Positions 10,704 through 20,904 of a stretch of 64,000 bases of DNA are shown one piece after another. The stretch is from the NCBI GenBank assembly GCA_963575745.1, contig CAUYUJ010019250.1, positions 118,501-182,500 on the forward strand, given 5' to 3'. The stretch comes from Prorocentrum cordatum (taxonomy: Eukaryota > Sar > Dinophyceae > Prorocentrales > Prorocentraceae). The notes under the pieces are model-generated. The model had not been told where the DNA came from, made no database searches, and was given only the letters and a program-made list of their open reading frames with translations. A program made the position numbers and the translations under genes. Each line of letters begins with the position of its first letter. The first letter of the stretch is position 1.

Positions 10704-11546
10704 CCAAAGGACCTGCATCCGCATCGGTGGCAAGAGCTGAAGCAGGTCTTCAGGGAGTGCGACATGCGTCCGGTGGTCTGCGATGGCTGCATGCTGGGCG
10801 TCAAAGCTCGTGACACTGGGTTGCCGATGGTCAAACCCTGGGAGGTCTGGACCACTTCCGACCGCATGTGTCAGAGGATGGCCATCAGGTGCGATGGACG
10901 TCATGAGCACAGTCCTTGCGTCGGCGGTGTCAGGACGGCGGCCACAGCGTACTACCCAGACGCATTCGTCAAGAGGGCGGCCAGGGCAATGCTGGAAGAG
11001 CCGAGGATGGAGGAGATCTGCAACCTCGTGCGCGAGTTCGAGGCCGCGGACGAAGAGATCGGCACGGTCTACGCAGTGAACGCCTCGAAGACAGGGATCG
11101 ACCCTGACGAGCTTCGGAAGGTGGAAATTGCGGCCCGTCGGATCCACGCCGCATGCGGACACTGTCCGTTCGCCCAGGTCGCCAGGTCGTTGGCAGCTCG
11201 AGGTGCTGACAAGAGGATCGTAGAGCACGTGAAAGGCATGCGGTGCCCAGCCTGTGACGAGAGCCAAGAGCACGGACGTCCCGTCGGTTCGGCGGATGAG
11301 GTGCCGAAGAAGTGGGCCGTTTTGCAGAGCGACCTAGCCGAGTGGGAGGACCCTTGCAGCAATGAGAAGTTCAAGTTAGCGCTGCACCTTGACCAGGGTT
11401 CGAAGCTCGGAGTTGGACATGTCCCGTACAAGATGGTCAAGAGTAAGAACGCGGCCGCCGAGGAGTTAAAGGACTCGATCTGGAGCCGGTGGATCGCTTA
11501 TTTCGGCCGTCCGAGGATATTTCAGGTCGATCCAGAGCCTGGATGA
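10704..11546 (+). CDS. Copia integrase, N-terminal zinc domain and first part of the core
   Basis: Same frame as the preceding segment after a TAG. Starts with DGCMLGVKARDTGLPMVK and KPWEVWTTSDR, a block that precedes integrase in related elements. The zinc-binding pair is HAACGH (HX4H, 11142-11161) with CPAC (CX2C, about 11243-11254). The core begins VLQSDLAEWEDP (first catalytic Asp) and FKLALHLDQGSKLGVGH, and ends at IFQVDPEPG (second Asp) with a TGA at 11544-11546; frame 2 then continues the same fold. Confidence 0.7.
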   Translation, partial: PKDLHPHRWQELKQVFRECDMRPVVCDGCMLGVKARDTGLPMVKPWEVWTTSDRMCQRMAIRCDGRHEHSPCVGGVRTAATAYYPDAFVKRAARAMLEEPRMEEICNLVREFEAADEEIGTVYAVNASKTGIDPDELRKVEIAARRIHAACGHCPFAQVARSLAARGADKRIVEHVKGMRCPACDESQEHGRPVGSADEVPKKWAVLQSDLAEWEDPCSNEKFKLALHLDQGSKLGVGHVPYKMVKSKNAAAEELKDSIWSRWIAYFGRPRIFQVDPEPG

Positions 11547-12340
11547 GCATGATCATCCGGGAGAACCTGGAGTCAAGCGGCATTCAGATGGATCCCATCC
11601 CCGGGCAGGCGCACTGGCAGACCGGCGGCATCGAGCGGCTCATCAGCCTCATCAAGGATCTGATGACGGTCTTGGCACGCGAGTGCCCGGGAAGGTCATG
11701 CGAGGAATACCTGGCGCGCGCGATGGCAGCCTATAACGAGATCGACCGGCACCGGGGCTTCTCACCGCTGCAGGTGGCACTTGGCCGAGCACCAGACCTC
11801 GACGGGTCATTCATGGATGCGCCAGGTGATCCAGTCAACCTTCCCGCGCTAGAGTCGGAGGCGGTCGACACCGCGCTCGGGGATAATTTCAAATCCATGC
11901 GGCAGGCGCAGGAGGCGATGCTCAGATGGGTCTATGCCGAACGTGCCCGCCGTGCTAGTCATGCCAAATCGCGGAAGCTGAATGTATACACTCCGGGTAA
12001 GTTGGTGTACTATTTCAGGAACCCGAAGAGCAGCTCCATGACGGGCAGGTTCTACGGTGCGGCTCGAGTTCTGGCTACGGAGACGGTTCGCAGGAACGGT
12101 GAAGTTCAACCTCGACCTCGTGTGTGGCTGAATGCGTGTGGCCGCCTCATTCGCTGTGATCCTTGTCAGCTCCAGGATGCATCTGATCGAGAGGTGGCCG
12201 AGCACGAGATCATACATGGTACCGAGATGCCGTGGACGTTCAACAGCATGAGCCAGGGTCTTAGAGCAGGTCAGTATGAGGACCTCGCCGACGATCCGCG
12301 CCTGATCCCGAGCGACACGGATTTGTGGACGCAGGAGATG
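11541..12340 (+). CDS. Copia integrase, rest of core and C-terminal region
   Basis: Frame 2 picks up at AWMSMIIRENLESSGIQ and supplies the third catalytic residue in GQAHWQTGGIERLISLIKD. It continues through NEIDRHRGFSPLQVALGR and the C-terminal YTPGKLVYYFRNP...GRFYGAARVLA and RVWLNACGRLIRCDPCQL, typical of copia integrase tails. Beyond about 12340 this frame turns Arg/His-rich and frame 1 becomes the better one. Confidence 0.7.
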
Positions 12341-12942
12341 CACCACCACTTCCGACGGTTTCGCCAGCGGCGGAGGAGCCTAAGAGACGTATCAGCGGCA
12401 AGCCGGTACCGACGGAGCCTCACACATCGTCCAAACAGCCGCGAGTCGGACCATCGGCAGCGAGCTCATCAGCTTCGGCCTCTCAGAGTGGGGCGCCAGA
12501 GACGGCTGCGTTTCCGGCGACACCTGCAAGGCCACCGAATAAATCTCGAACGACTCCATCGAGACCCTCACCGTATGACTGGGACGGTCTTTCACCAGCT
12601 GCGGCGGCCGGCGGAGATCACCGCGGCAAGGAGCGGTCGGACAGACAGAAGCGACGCGACCAGACCGAGGAGCAGGGCCTGACAGCGGAGGTCCAGCCGT
12701 TCGAGTGCTTCTGGAGCAGGGAGGACAACGCCATCGAGGTGGAGATCAGTCATCCCGAAGGTGCGCGAGGCGGTTCTGCCGCGCGTGACCTGCCAGCGTT
12801 TGTGGCCACTCAGCTGCGACGTCAGCGTGCGGAGGTTCGAGAGCGGACAATGTCGGCCGCAGACCTGGAGAAGATCAAGAAGGCCTAGATGAAGGAGGCG
12901 CAGGAGTGGATCAAGGAGATGGTCCTGGAAGGTCTACCGAGC
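12325..12942 (+). CDS. Copia linker between integrase and reverse transcriptase
   Basis: Frame 1 reads a Ser/Pro/Ala-rich linker (SAASSSASASQSGAPE), then VQPFECFWSREDNAIEVEISHP, RDLPAFVATQLRRQ and MSAADLEKIKKA before a TAG at 12886-12888. After the stop it resumes with MKEAQEWIKEMVLEGLP, the lead-in to RT. A frame change to frame 2 follows near 12935. Confidence 0.6.
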
Positions 12943-12943
12943 C

Positions 12944-14578
12944 ATGTCAGCTCCCAGCGACCGGCTGATGCGCCTCAGACGGGTCTTGACGTGGAAGGTC
13001 GATCCCGCAGAAACCGGGGGTCGACGTGCGAAGGCGCGGCTGGTGATTCTGGGCTTCCAGGACCCAGACCTCACCACCGAGGAATCGTACGCGCCGACAG
13101 CGACTCGCACCGCCCGTCAGGCGTTTCTACAGAAGGCGGCGAACCTGAAGATGCGGGTGGCCAAGGGTGACGTGAAGTCCGCGTTCCTGCAGGGTGAGGA
13201 GCTCGACCGGGACCTGTTCGTCAAGCCCACCGGCGAGATCGCGGAGATGCTGGGACGGCGCTCTGGTCAGGCGGCCATCCTGAAGAAGTCGGCGTACGGC
13301 CTGGTGCAGGCACCTCGAGCATGGCACCAGGCAGTGAATCGCAAGCTGAAAGAGCTGAGTTGACGGCAGCTCGAGTCCGATCCATGTGTGCGGGTCCTGA
13401 CGAGTTCCTCGACAGCGGGAGGCCCGGACGATATCGTAGCCATTGCTCTATCTCATGTGGATGATTTCTTGTTCGCCGGCCGCGAAGCGGACAAGGTCTG
13501 GCAGCAGGCAAGACGTCAGGTGATGGAGGCGTTCAGGTGGACTGAATGGGAGTACGACGCGTTCACTCAGTGCGGCGTCGACATCACTCAGAGGCCCGAT
13601 CTCAGTTTCACGCTGAGCCAGGCAACCTACACGGAGCAGATCGAGGAGATCGAGGTCCCAGCTGAACGACGGAAGCAACCCTCTGCGCCCGTGACGAACG
13701 CCGAGAAGAGCCAGCTCCGTGCTGCCACGAGGAGCCTGCAGTGGAAGGGCACCCAGACCGGGCCCGACATCCTGGCGGAGTTGAACCTGCTGCAGAGCAA
13801 GACGGAGTCATTCACCGTGGACGACCTTCTGAAGGTCAATAAGCTGATCAAGCGGACCAAGGAGACTAAGGACAGGATGCTGGAGATCTTCCCGTTTGTG
13901 GACAGCGAGCTGGCAATTGTCGGCTGGGGCGACGCGGCGTTCGGCAACCGTGTGGACGGCAAGTCGACTGAGGGCCGCGTAGTCGGGATCGTGCCGCTGT
14001 GCTTCCTGTCCGGCGAGGAGACAGGAGTTTCCCTGATCAGTTGGAGGTCAGGCAAAGTCGAGCGCACGTGTCGGTCACCGCCAGCCGCAGAGGTTTCAGC
14101 CACAGTCAACACCGAGGATGAGGTCACGTATGTGAGGTTCCTTCTGGCAGAACTCTCGGGATGGAAACCCAATCTCAGAGACCCATGGGCCCAGGTTCGG
14201 AAGGTCCCAGGCTGCCTGATCACCGACTCTAAGAACTTGTATGATCGTTTGCGCTGTCCAGAGAAGCTCATGGGTGGCAAGGAGTTCCGGACAGGTCTTG
14301 AGCTGCTCGCCCTGAGGGACGGGATATCAGCGTGTGAATGTCCTGCACGCTGGGTACACAGTGATGCCATGCTCGCCAACAGTCTCACAAAGGGCCACGA
14401 ACGATGGCAGCTAGAGTTACTTTTCAGTAACAGGTGTAGGTGGCGTCTTGTTTACGATCATATGCTTGAGTCGGCTAAGAAGCGTAAGAGTCTACGCATC
14501 CAGGCTCTAGAGAATGTGACCTGTCTCAATTTTAGGCCAGATCTCTGGGGTGATGTGGCAACTCCCGCTGGCAAGTGA
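12944..14578 (+). CDS. Copia reverse transcriptase and RNase H
   Basis: Frame 2. RT blocks: RLMRLRRVLTWK, AKARLVILGFQDPDL, ESYAPTATRTARQAFL, VAKGDVKSAFLQG, LKKSAYGLVQAPRAWH, then a TGA at 13361-13363. The same frame goes on to the catalytic box LSHVDDFLFAG (the YVDD equivalent; Asp codons at 13460-13465). RNase H acidic residues lie in AIVGWGDAAFG, PPAAEVSA, CLITDSKNLYD and WVHSDAMLANSLTKG. The segment 13388-14578 is open for 396 codons and ends 59 bp before the 3' LTR. RT copies element RNA into DNA and RNase H removes the template. Confidence 0.85.
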
Positions 14579-14637
14579 CACACGCACGTTTCAGGCCCGT
14601 CATTTCAATCATGGACTTGAGCGAAAATGTTTACCGG

Positions 14638-14936
14638 TGTCGATTTCTCTCGGTTCACCCCAGTGTGCCGTCATTCGCTCCGTCCATAGCCATTTGTGCT
14701 ACAGGCCTTCATCGGGGCCACAGGAGCCCCGGAGGTAAGAGTACCTCCCTCGCCTTTCCTATTCTACCAACATCGAGCCCAATACGAACACTCCATACCC
14801 AACATCCTACCTCTCCCAGCTCAGCAGTGTGTGCGTGTGCGAGAAGGCGCCAGAGGAGCGCCTGGTGGAGACCAGCAACGAGGACGAGTGCTGGCCGTGT
14901 GGAAGAGGAGTGTACCCTGTGAAGCTTCGCTTCACA
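14638..14936 (+). repeat. 3' LTR
   Basis: Same length as the 5' LTR with five substitutions, three of them in the first third. Contains CCATAGCCATTTGTGCTACAG-like text near 14687-14705 that resembles the dinoflagellate spliced leader (see findings). Confidence 0.95.
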
Positions 14937-14941
14937 GAGGG

Positions 14942-15560
14942 GGCCCTGGACGATCGAACGGCGACGAACGAACCACCGAGAAAATAAAGGGTTCAGAAGG
15001 AGGGGAAGGACGACCGCCCACCCCCTCCCCCTCCTCCCCCCTCCTCCCTCCTCCTCTCTCCGCCCTGCGGGGGACGACCCCTCCCTCCTTCCTGCATCCC
15101 TCATCCCTCCAGCCCTCCATCCCTCATCCGAAGAGGCCCCCCATCCAGGAGCCTGCGCGCGCCGCGCCACCCGGCAGAACGCACTGCCTCTCGAGCACCT
15201 CCGCGAGCGCCTCGCCGCGGGACGGGCGGCCAGTCCCAAAAGAACTCGTCGTCGCCGTCGTCGAGGTCGTCGCCAACATTGCTGGGGCCTCTCCTGTAAA
15301 AGCGTACCAAAAGCAACCAGCTAGTTAGCCTGGAGGGGGACCAAACCCATAACAACTTCATGCAATGTTGGTGATGGACGCCTCGAACCGTGCGAGGGAT
15401 ATGCCAAAACGTGCGCGGCGAAGCATGCAAACTTTCCCGCTGGGTCCGTGGGTGGATATCCACCTGGGGCACGATCCGTTTGAGGGTTGTGTCGACATGG
15501 GCGGCATGGGCGGGAAGCGCGTGCGAGTTCTGCCGCTGGGGCTGCTACGAGCGAAAGCGA
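14942..15560. other. Right flank of the retrotransposon, no gene seen
   Basis: CCT/CCCTC-rich around 15020-15130, then mixed sequence. I see no supported gene. Confidence 0.5.
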
Positions 15561-15584
15561 GAGCGAGAGAGAGAATGATAGCAG

Positions 15585-16490
15585 GGCCACAAGGACACGA
15601 AGTAGGCTACGAAGGGCGACAGCGGGGACACGAAGGGAATGCGGGGCCACGAAGAGCGCGAACGAGCGGGGGCCACGAAGGGCATACGTATACTGGGCCG
15701 CGGAGGGCAAGGACGGGGCCACTGAGGGCAGCAACGGGGCCACGAAGGGCAGCGAGGGGGCCACGAAGGGCAACAGCGGGGCCACGAAGGGCAGCAAGGG
15801 GGCCACGAAGGGCGACAACGGGGCCACGAAGGGCATGCGCATGGGGCCACGACGGGCGCGAACGATCGGGGGCCACGAAGGGCAGATCATGCGGGGCCAG
15901 AGACGGCAACGACGGGGCCACTGAAGGTAGCAACTGGGCCACGTAGGACAGTGAGGGGGCCATCAACAGCGACAGCGGGGCCACGAAGGGCATGCACATG
16001 GGACCACAACGGGCGCGAACGAACGGGGGCCACGAAGGGCATACGTATACTGGGCCGCGGAGGGCAAGGACGGGGCCACTGAGGGCAGCAACGGGGCAAC
16101 GAAGGGCAGCGAGAGGGCCACGAAGGGCGACAGCGGGGCCACGAAGGGCATGCATATGGGGCCACCATGGGCACGAACGAGCGGGAGCTACGAAGGGCAT
16201 ACATATATGGGGCCACGAAAAGCAGAAAGGGGGCCACGAAGGGCTGCGACGGGGCCACGAAGGGCAGCGAGGGGGTCACGAAGGGCTACAACGGGGCCAC
16301 GAAACAAAGCGAGGGGGCCACGAAGGGCTGCAACGGGGCCACGAAGGGCAGCGAGGAGGCCACGAGGGGCTGCAACGGGGCCGCAAAGGGCAGCGAGGGG
16401 GCCACGAAGGGCTGCAACGGGGCCACGAAAAGCGAGGGGGCCACGAAGGGCCGCAACGGGGCCACGAAGGGCAGAGAGATCGCGATTCTT
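15585..16490. repeat. 21-bp minisatellite with a ~357-bp higher-order period
   Basis: Units such as GGGGCCACGAAGGGCAGCAA repeat dozens of times. Because the unit is 21 bp, frames stay open on both strands. A distinctive stretch containing GGGCATACGTATACTGGGCC occurs at 15671 and again at 16028, 357 bp (17 units) apart, so whole blocks were duplicated. Confidence 0.9.
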
Positions 16491-16499
16491 AGGTAATCT

Positions 16500-16965
16500 G
16501 GGAGGGAGTCCTAAACGTGAGCGCGACTCCTGGGTGCCCGGGTGTCGGGAGCGCGGCGCGGCGCTCCAACGCAAGGACGCTATCCTTTAGTAAGTTACAA
16601 GCAAGTCTCCAGCGAGAGCGCGACTCCAGAGCGCCGGGAGAGCGATTACTGAATTACTTGTAAGGCAGTCCCAAACGAGAGCGCGACTCCAGAATAAAAT
16701 GCAAGGAAGTCTCGGGCGGGAGCGGGTGCCCTGGCCAAATTTGTGAGGAAGTCTCAGGCGGGAGCCGTTGTTGTTGCAACCCGGGGGCCAACGACACAGT
16801 TTGACCCTCAAGACTTTCCCTGATAAAAAACCTGGTGCGAGCCCCGGGAAGGGCACTTCAATCAAGAAAAACCAATGTGCACTGGACGGGGTGGATCAAC
16901 GATAATTATTCTTTAGAAATGAAAACTCAACATCAACAACAACGACAACAACAACAAGAAAACAT

Positions 16966-17057
<92 letters not shown>

Positions 17058-18345
17058 CAACAACAACAACAACAACCACAACCACAACCGCAACACCAAC
17101 AACAACAACAATCAGTTTACCCACATGCGCAATGCTTCCACACGAAGCAAGCCACCATCAGGATAACCATCCGTTGTTCCCATTCCCAGATCTCCCGCCC
17201 AATGAGGTCTTGCAAACACCTTCTCCGAGGAATTTCAACATATCCCGCCTCGAAAACACATGCCCGCGCCTTGCTGCGCCGATGCGAGACCGCCAGTGGA
17301 ACCCCAGCGAAGGGTAAAGCACAATGAAGTATCGAAAGACAGGATTGCCTTGGTGGGGATGGGGGTTGTCGGCGTTGAGGCAAGGACCTGGCCCTGAATA
17401 GAAAGGGAGAAAGTCTCGAGCAGGGTTGATGTTGTTGTTGGGAGCGGCGCCAATGCTGAAGAGAGAAGGGCGCTAGTCTAGCGTAAAACAAAACGAAGTC
17501 TCAAGCGGGAACGCTGGTTTTGTTTGGACGGCGGCTTTCGGCGGCGGGGAGGAACACCGCATTGAGCAAGAAAGGAGGACGCATCGAGCGGGAGCCATGA
17601 TTTTGTCGGGACGGGGGCTGTCGGCGGCGAGGAACGGCACCTTCCCGATGAAAAAACAAGGAAATCTCGAGCGGGAGCGTTGTTCTTGCTGGGAACAGCG
17701 CCAATTCAAAAGAGAGTCGGGCGCCAGTCCAGCGAAAACCTAAACGAAGTCTCGGGCGGGAGCGCTGGTTTTGTCGCAGCGGCGGCTTTCGGCGGCGAAG
17801 AGGAACACCGCCTCGACTAAGAAGGAAGCAGCATCGAGCGGGAGCCGTGGTTTTGTCGGGACGGGGGCTGTCGGCGGCGAGGAACAGCACCTGCCCGAGG
17901 AAAAAAACTAGGAAATCTCGAGCGGGAGCGTTGTTCTTGCTGGGAGCGGCGCCAATTCAAAAGAGAGTCGGGCGCCAGTCCAGCGAAAACCTAAACGAAG
18001 TCTCGGGCGGGAGCGCTGGCTTTGTCGGGGCAGCGGTTTCCGGCGGCGAGGAGGAGCACCGCCTTGAGTAAAAAAGTGAGGAAGCCTCGAGGGGAGCGTT
18101 GTTTTTACTGGGGGCGGCGCCGATGAGAGAAAGACTAGCGCGCCAGTCCAAGGTAAAACGGGAGGAAGTCTCGAGCGCGAGCGCTGGTTGTGTTAGGACG
18201 GCGGCTTTCGGCGGCGAGCAAGAACACCAGCCCTGAGCAAAAAAGGAGGAAGTCTCGAGCAAGAGCGTTGTTGCTGTTGGGGGCTGGTTTTGGCGGTCCC
18301 CCAAACCGCTCGAGCGTGAGCCTCATTTTCAATGAAAATGTAGCC
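16500..18345 (+). repeat. ~250-bp satellite, several diverged copies
   Basis: GAAGTCTCGGGCGGGAGCGC starts copies at 17494, 17746 and 17997 (spacing 252 and 251), with a shortened copy at 18164. Each carries GGCGGCTTTCGGCGGCG and a segment AGAGTCGGGCGCCAGTCCAG. Related but looser text fills 16500-16860 and 17330-17480. Confidence 0.8.
16929..17111. repeat. (CAA)n/(CAG)n microsatellite
   Basis: CAA triplets, then an inner block of CAG triplets at about 17016-17050, then CAA again. It interrupts the satellite region. Confidence 0.95.
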
Positions 18346-18525
18346 GGCGCCTCGGAGAGAGCGCCAAAGCGCCTTCAAGGTGTCCAACCATAAAAACTAT
18401 ATAGTAATTAACAGCCAACAGCAGCAGCCACAACAACAACATCAACGCAACAAACATAGCTCTCACCACGAATTCCGAATTCAGCCACGCACCCAGGGAC
18501 AATGCATGACCGTTCGCCCCCTGAA

Positions 18526-19290
18526 TCTGATGTATGCATGTATGCGTGTGTGAATGTATGTGCATATATGTATAGATATATGTATATGTATATGTAAATG
18601 TATATGTTTATGTATGTATGCATGTGTATATGTACATATCTATATGTACATATAAAAGTATGTGTGTATGCATATATGTATGTACGCATATACATATATA
18701 TATATATATATGTGCGCATGCACGTATGTCTGTAAGTGTGCATGCATGTATGTATGCATGTGTGTACGTATGCGGGTATGTATGAGTGTATGTATGTACG
18801 TATGTGTGTACACGTACACATGTATGTATGCATGCATGCATGCATGCATGTGCGTATGGATGGTTGTATGTAGGTAGGTATGTACGTATGTATGCATGCA
18901 ATGCACGTGCGTATGAATATGATAATGTGTATGCATGTGTACGGATATGGTTGTTTGTACGTGTGGATGTCTGTACGTCTGTATGATTGTGTGTAGGTAT
19001 GTATATACGTTCGTATGTACGTGTATATGCGTGTATGTATACATGTATGCATGCATGCATGTACGTGTGTGCCTGCATGCATGCATGTATGTATGCATGC
19101 ACGTAAGTACGTACGTACGAACATACGAACGTGTGTACGTACATAGGGACGTGCGTATGTATACTGTATGTACGTATGTACGGATGCATGAATGCATGCA
19201 TGTATATGCGTATGTATACACATGTGTAGCCATGGCGTATACATGTGTATATGTGTATATATATGGATATGCTTGTGTGTGTATGCGTTC
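18526..19290. repeat. Degenerate TGTA/TGCA tetranucleotide repeat
   Basis: Long run of TATGTATG, GCATGCATG and GTACGTA words with (TA)n at 18689-18710. Frames on either strand give Tyr/His/Thr/Cys-only peptides, the mark of a simple repeat. Confidence 0.9.
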
Positions 19291-19299
19291 TCCGTAGTA

Positions 19300-20400
19300 G
19301 TGCAAGCTCCAGAAAACATCCCCATCGGGGCTTCTCGAAGCCTCCTGGGCCGTCTTGGGGTTCTCGGAGGCCGTCTTGGTCTCTCTGGGCAGTCTTGTGG
19401 GCCTCTCGGGGCTGCTCTGGGGCGGTCTGGGGCCCCTGTTGGGTTGTCTTGGGGCCCTCTTGGGCCGTCTGGAAACTCTCCAGGGACCCTCTTGGAGCGG
19501 CTTGGGGCCATGTTGGGCCCCTCTTGGGCCATCCTGGGCTAGGCTTCCCAGGGCAGCCCCACTGTGCCGCGGAACCCTTTACTTTCGTCGTGGTTCGTGT
19601 CGCATGGTGGTTCGTCCTCCTCGGCCCCCCACTGAGCCTGAGCCCCAGCTCCCCTGAGCCAGCCACCCTTGGGAGCCTTCCTCCGTCCAGCCTTCCTCCG
19701 TCCATGCTTCCCAGTCCTTCGCAGCTCCTTTGCGCAAGAGCCAGGGCACGTGTGCCACTTGTTTTCCTAAGGTTTCTGACGGATTTTGACATTTGCTTCT
19801 GTTCGGCCTTCCAACGGCCCGACACGGTCCAAGAGCCCCCAAAGATCGCCGAAAGATCGCCCAAGAGGCCTCCAAGATGGCCCCAGAACGGCCCAAGAGG
19901 GCCCCAAAACGGCCCCAAGAGGCCCCCCAAACGGCACAGGAAGCCTTTAAGACGCCCAAGGTGGCCTCCAAGATGGCCCGGGAGCATCCCAAGAGGGCCC
20001 CAAGTCGGCCCATGGAGGCCGCCCAAACGGCTTCCGACGGCGTCAGACAGACCAGGAGCCCACCAAGACGGCCGGGCATGGCCCTAAGATGGCCCAAGAC
20101 GGCCCAGGAGGCCTCCAAGAGGGCCTCGGAAGGCCAGAAAAGGCCCATGGGTTGTAAAAGGATAGTGGCATTTGTTTTTTTGTTCGGCCTTCCGACGGCC
20201 CTAGACGGCCCAAGTGCCCCCCAAAATCGCCCAACGGGCCCAAGACACGGCCCCGACAGGCCCCCAAAACGGCCCTAGAGGCCTCCAAGACGCTCAAGAT
20301 GGCATCCCAGACGGCCCAAGAACCCTCCAAGACGTCCTCCAAGAAGGCCCGGAAAAGGGTCAAAATGACCTCCAGACTGCCAACATGACATTCAAAATGC
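19300..20400. repeat. Array of an 11-12-bp CCAAGATGGCC-type unit, first block
   Basis: Words such as CCAAGACGGCCC and CCTCCAAGATGG fill 19830-20400; 19300-19550 has the related complementary words CTTGGGGCC and CCTCTTGGGCC. Two copies of a constant segment (GGCATTTGnTTTTTGTTCGG, then CCTTCCGACGGCC) lie at 19785-19825 and 20165-20210. Frames across it encode only Pro/Arg/Lys/Ala peptides. Confidence 0.85.
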
Positions 20401-20640
20401 CCACGTGTTCCTCGAAGGATGTCCAAACCGACTCGGGGAACACATGGTCCGATAGCTTGGCAGATCTGGCCTCAACGTTCGGCCACATAGGCGCTTCCAA
20501 TAAAGGCAGGGGGCGACGGTGATTCGCCGCACGCGTCTTCGATCCGCCGCCCCCTGTCGATTCATCGCAGGGGTGCTGGCGTGCTGAACCCTCTCGGTTT
20601 GGGTTCTTCCCCACATCCTGAGTGGGGTTCTTGTTTTCCC
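20400..20640 (+). repeat. Composite repeat module with paired hairpins, copy 1
   Basis: Carries the diverged first hairpin (TTCCTCGAAGG...CTCGGGGAAC), GATAGCTTGGCAG, GTTCGGCCACATAGGCGCTT, the second hairpin around GGTGATTCGCCG...GTCTTCGATCC, and the tail GTGCTGGCGTGCTGAACC. See 28335-28600 for the best copy. Confidence 0.8.
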
Positions 20641-20647
20641 AGAACAT

Positions 20648-20685
20648 CCTCTCCTCCTCCTCCTCCTCCTCCTCCTCCTCCTCCC
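20648..20685. repeat. (CTC)n microsatellite
   Basis: Pure CTC triplets next to copy 1 of the composite module. Confidence 0.9.
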
Positions 20686-20695
20686 GCTTCCTCCA

Positions 20696-20904
20696 CCATC
20701 CCATACTGTATCATACCATACCAATACCATGCCACTCCATACCATACCTTACCATACCATACCATGCATCCACCATCCCATACCATACCATGCCTTTCCC
20801 CCATACTGTATCATACCATACCAATACCATGCCACTCTCTGCCATACCTTACCATACCATACCATGTATCCACCATCCCATACCATACCATGCCTTTCCT
20901 CACA
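20696..20904. repeat. (ATACC)n pentamer repeat
   Basis: CCATACCATACC words in two larger duplicated blocks, each containing ATACTGTATCATACCATACC (about 20703 and 20804). Confidence 0.9.

Larger units (their letters stand above)
6957..14578 (+). pseudogene. Copia Gag-Pol polyprotein, interrupted
   Basis: One ancestral polyprotein now split over reading frames. Using frame = start modulo 3: frame 0 from 6957 to about 9430; frame 1 from about 9430 to 10260; frame 0 from 10261 to about 11540, with a TAG at 10701-10703; frame 2 to about 12330; frame 1 to about 12940, with a TAG at 12886-12888; frame 2 to 14578, with a TGA at 13361-13363. At each break the downstream frame continues the expected domain, so these are small lesions (or assembly errors), not lost blocks. 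A programmed frameshift is possible for one break but not for all. Confidence 0.85.
6620..14941 (+). mobile_element. Ty1/copia-type LTR retrotransposon, full length, decayed coding region
   Basis: Two direct 299-bp LTRs (6625-6923 and 14638-14936) begin TG and end CA and are bounded by GAGGG on both outer sides (6620-6624, 14937-14941), a 5-bp target duplication as expected of copia integrases. The 3' flank after the duplication is also G-rich, so this match alone is modest evidence. A primer-binding site follows the 5' LTR directly. Internal domain order is Gag, zinc knuckle, protease, extra domains, integrase, reverse transcriptase, RNase H; integrase before RT defines the copia superfamily. 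The LTRs differ at 5 of 299 positions, so insertion is fairly recent, yet the polyprotein has three in-frame stops and several frame changes. It is probably non-autonomous now. I could not find a clean polypurine tract before the 3' LTR. Confidence 0.95.

Noticed and set aside
14600-14637. Polypurine tract before the 3' LTR
   Set aside because: Only GAGCGAAAATG-like text is present, interrupted by T and C; not convincing.
15321-16574. FVAP and GPRRA repeat proteins
   Set aside because: A 21-bp minisatellite keeps frames open on both strands; no start context or domain.
18408-20026. Minus-strand frames rich in Tyr, His and Thr (up to 472 codons)
   Set aside because: The peptide is the translation of TGTA/TGCA simple repeats joined to an 11-12-bp array.
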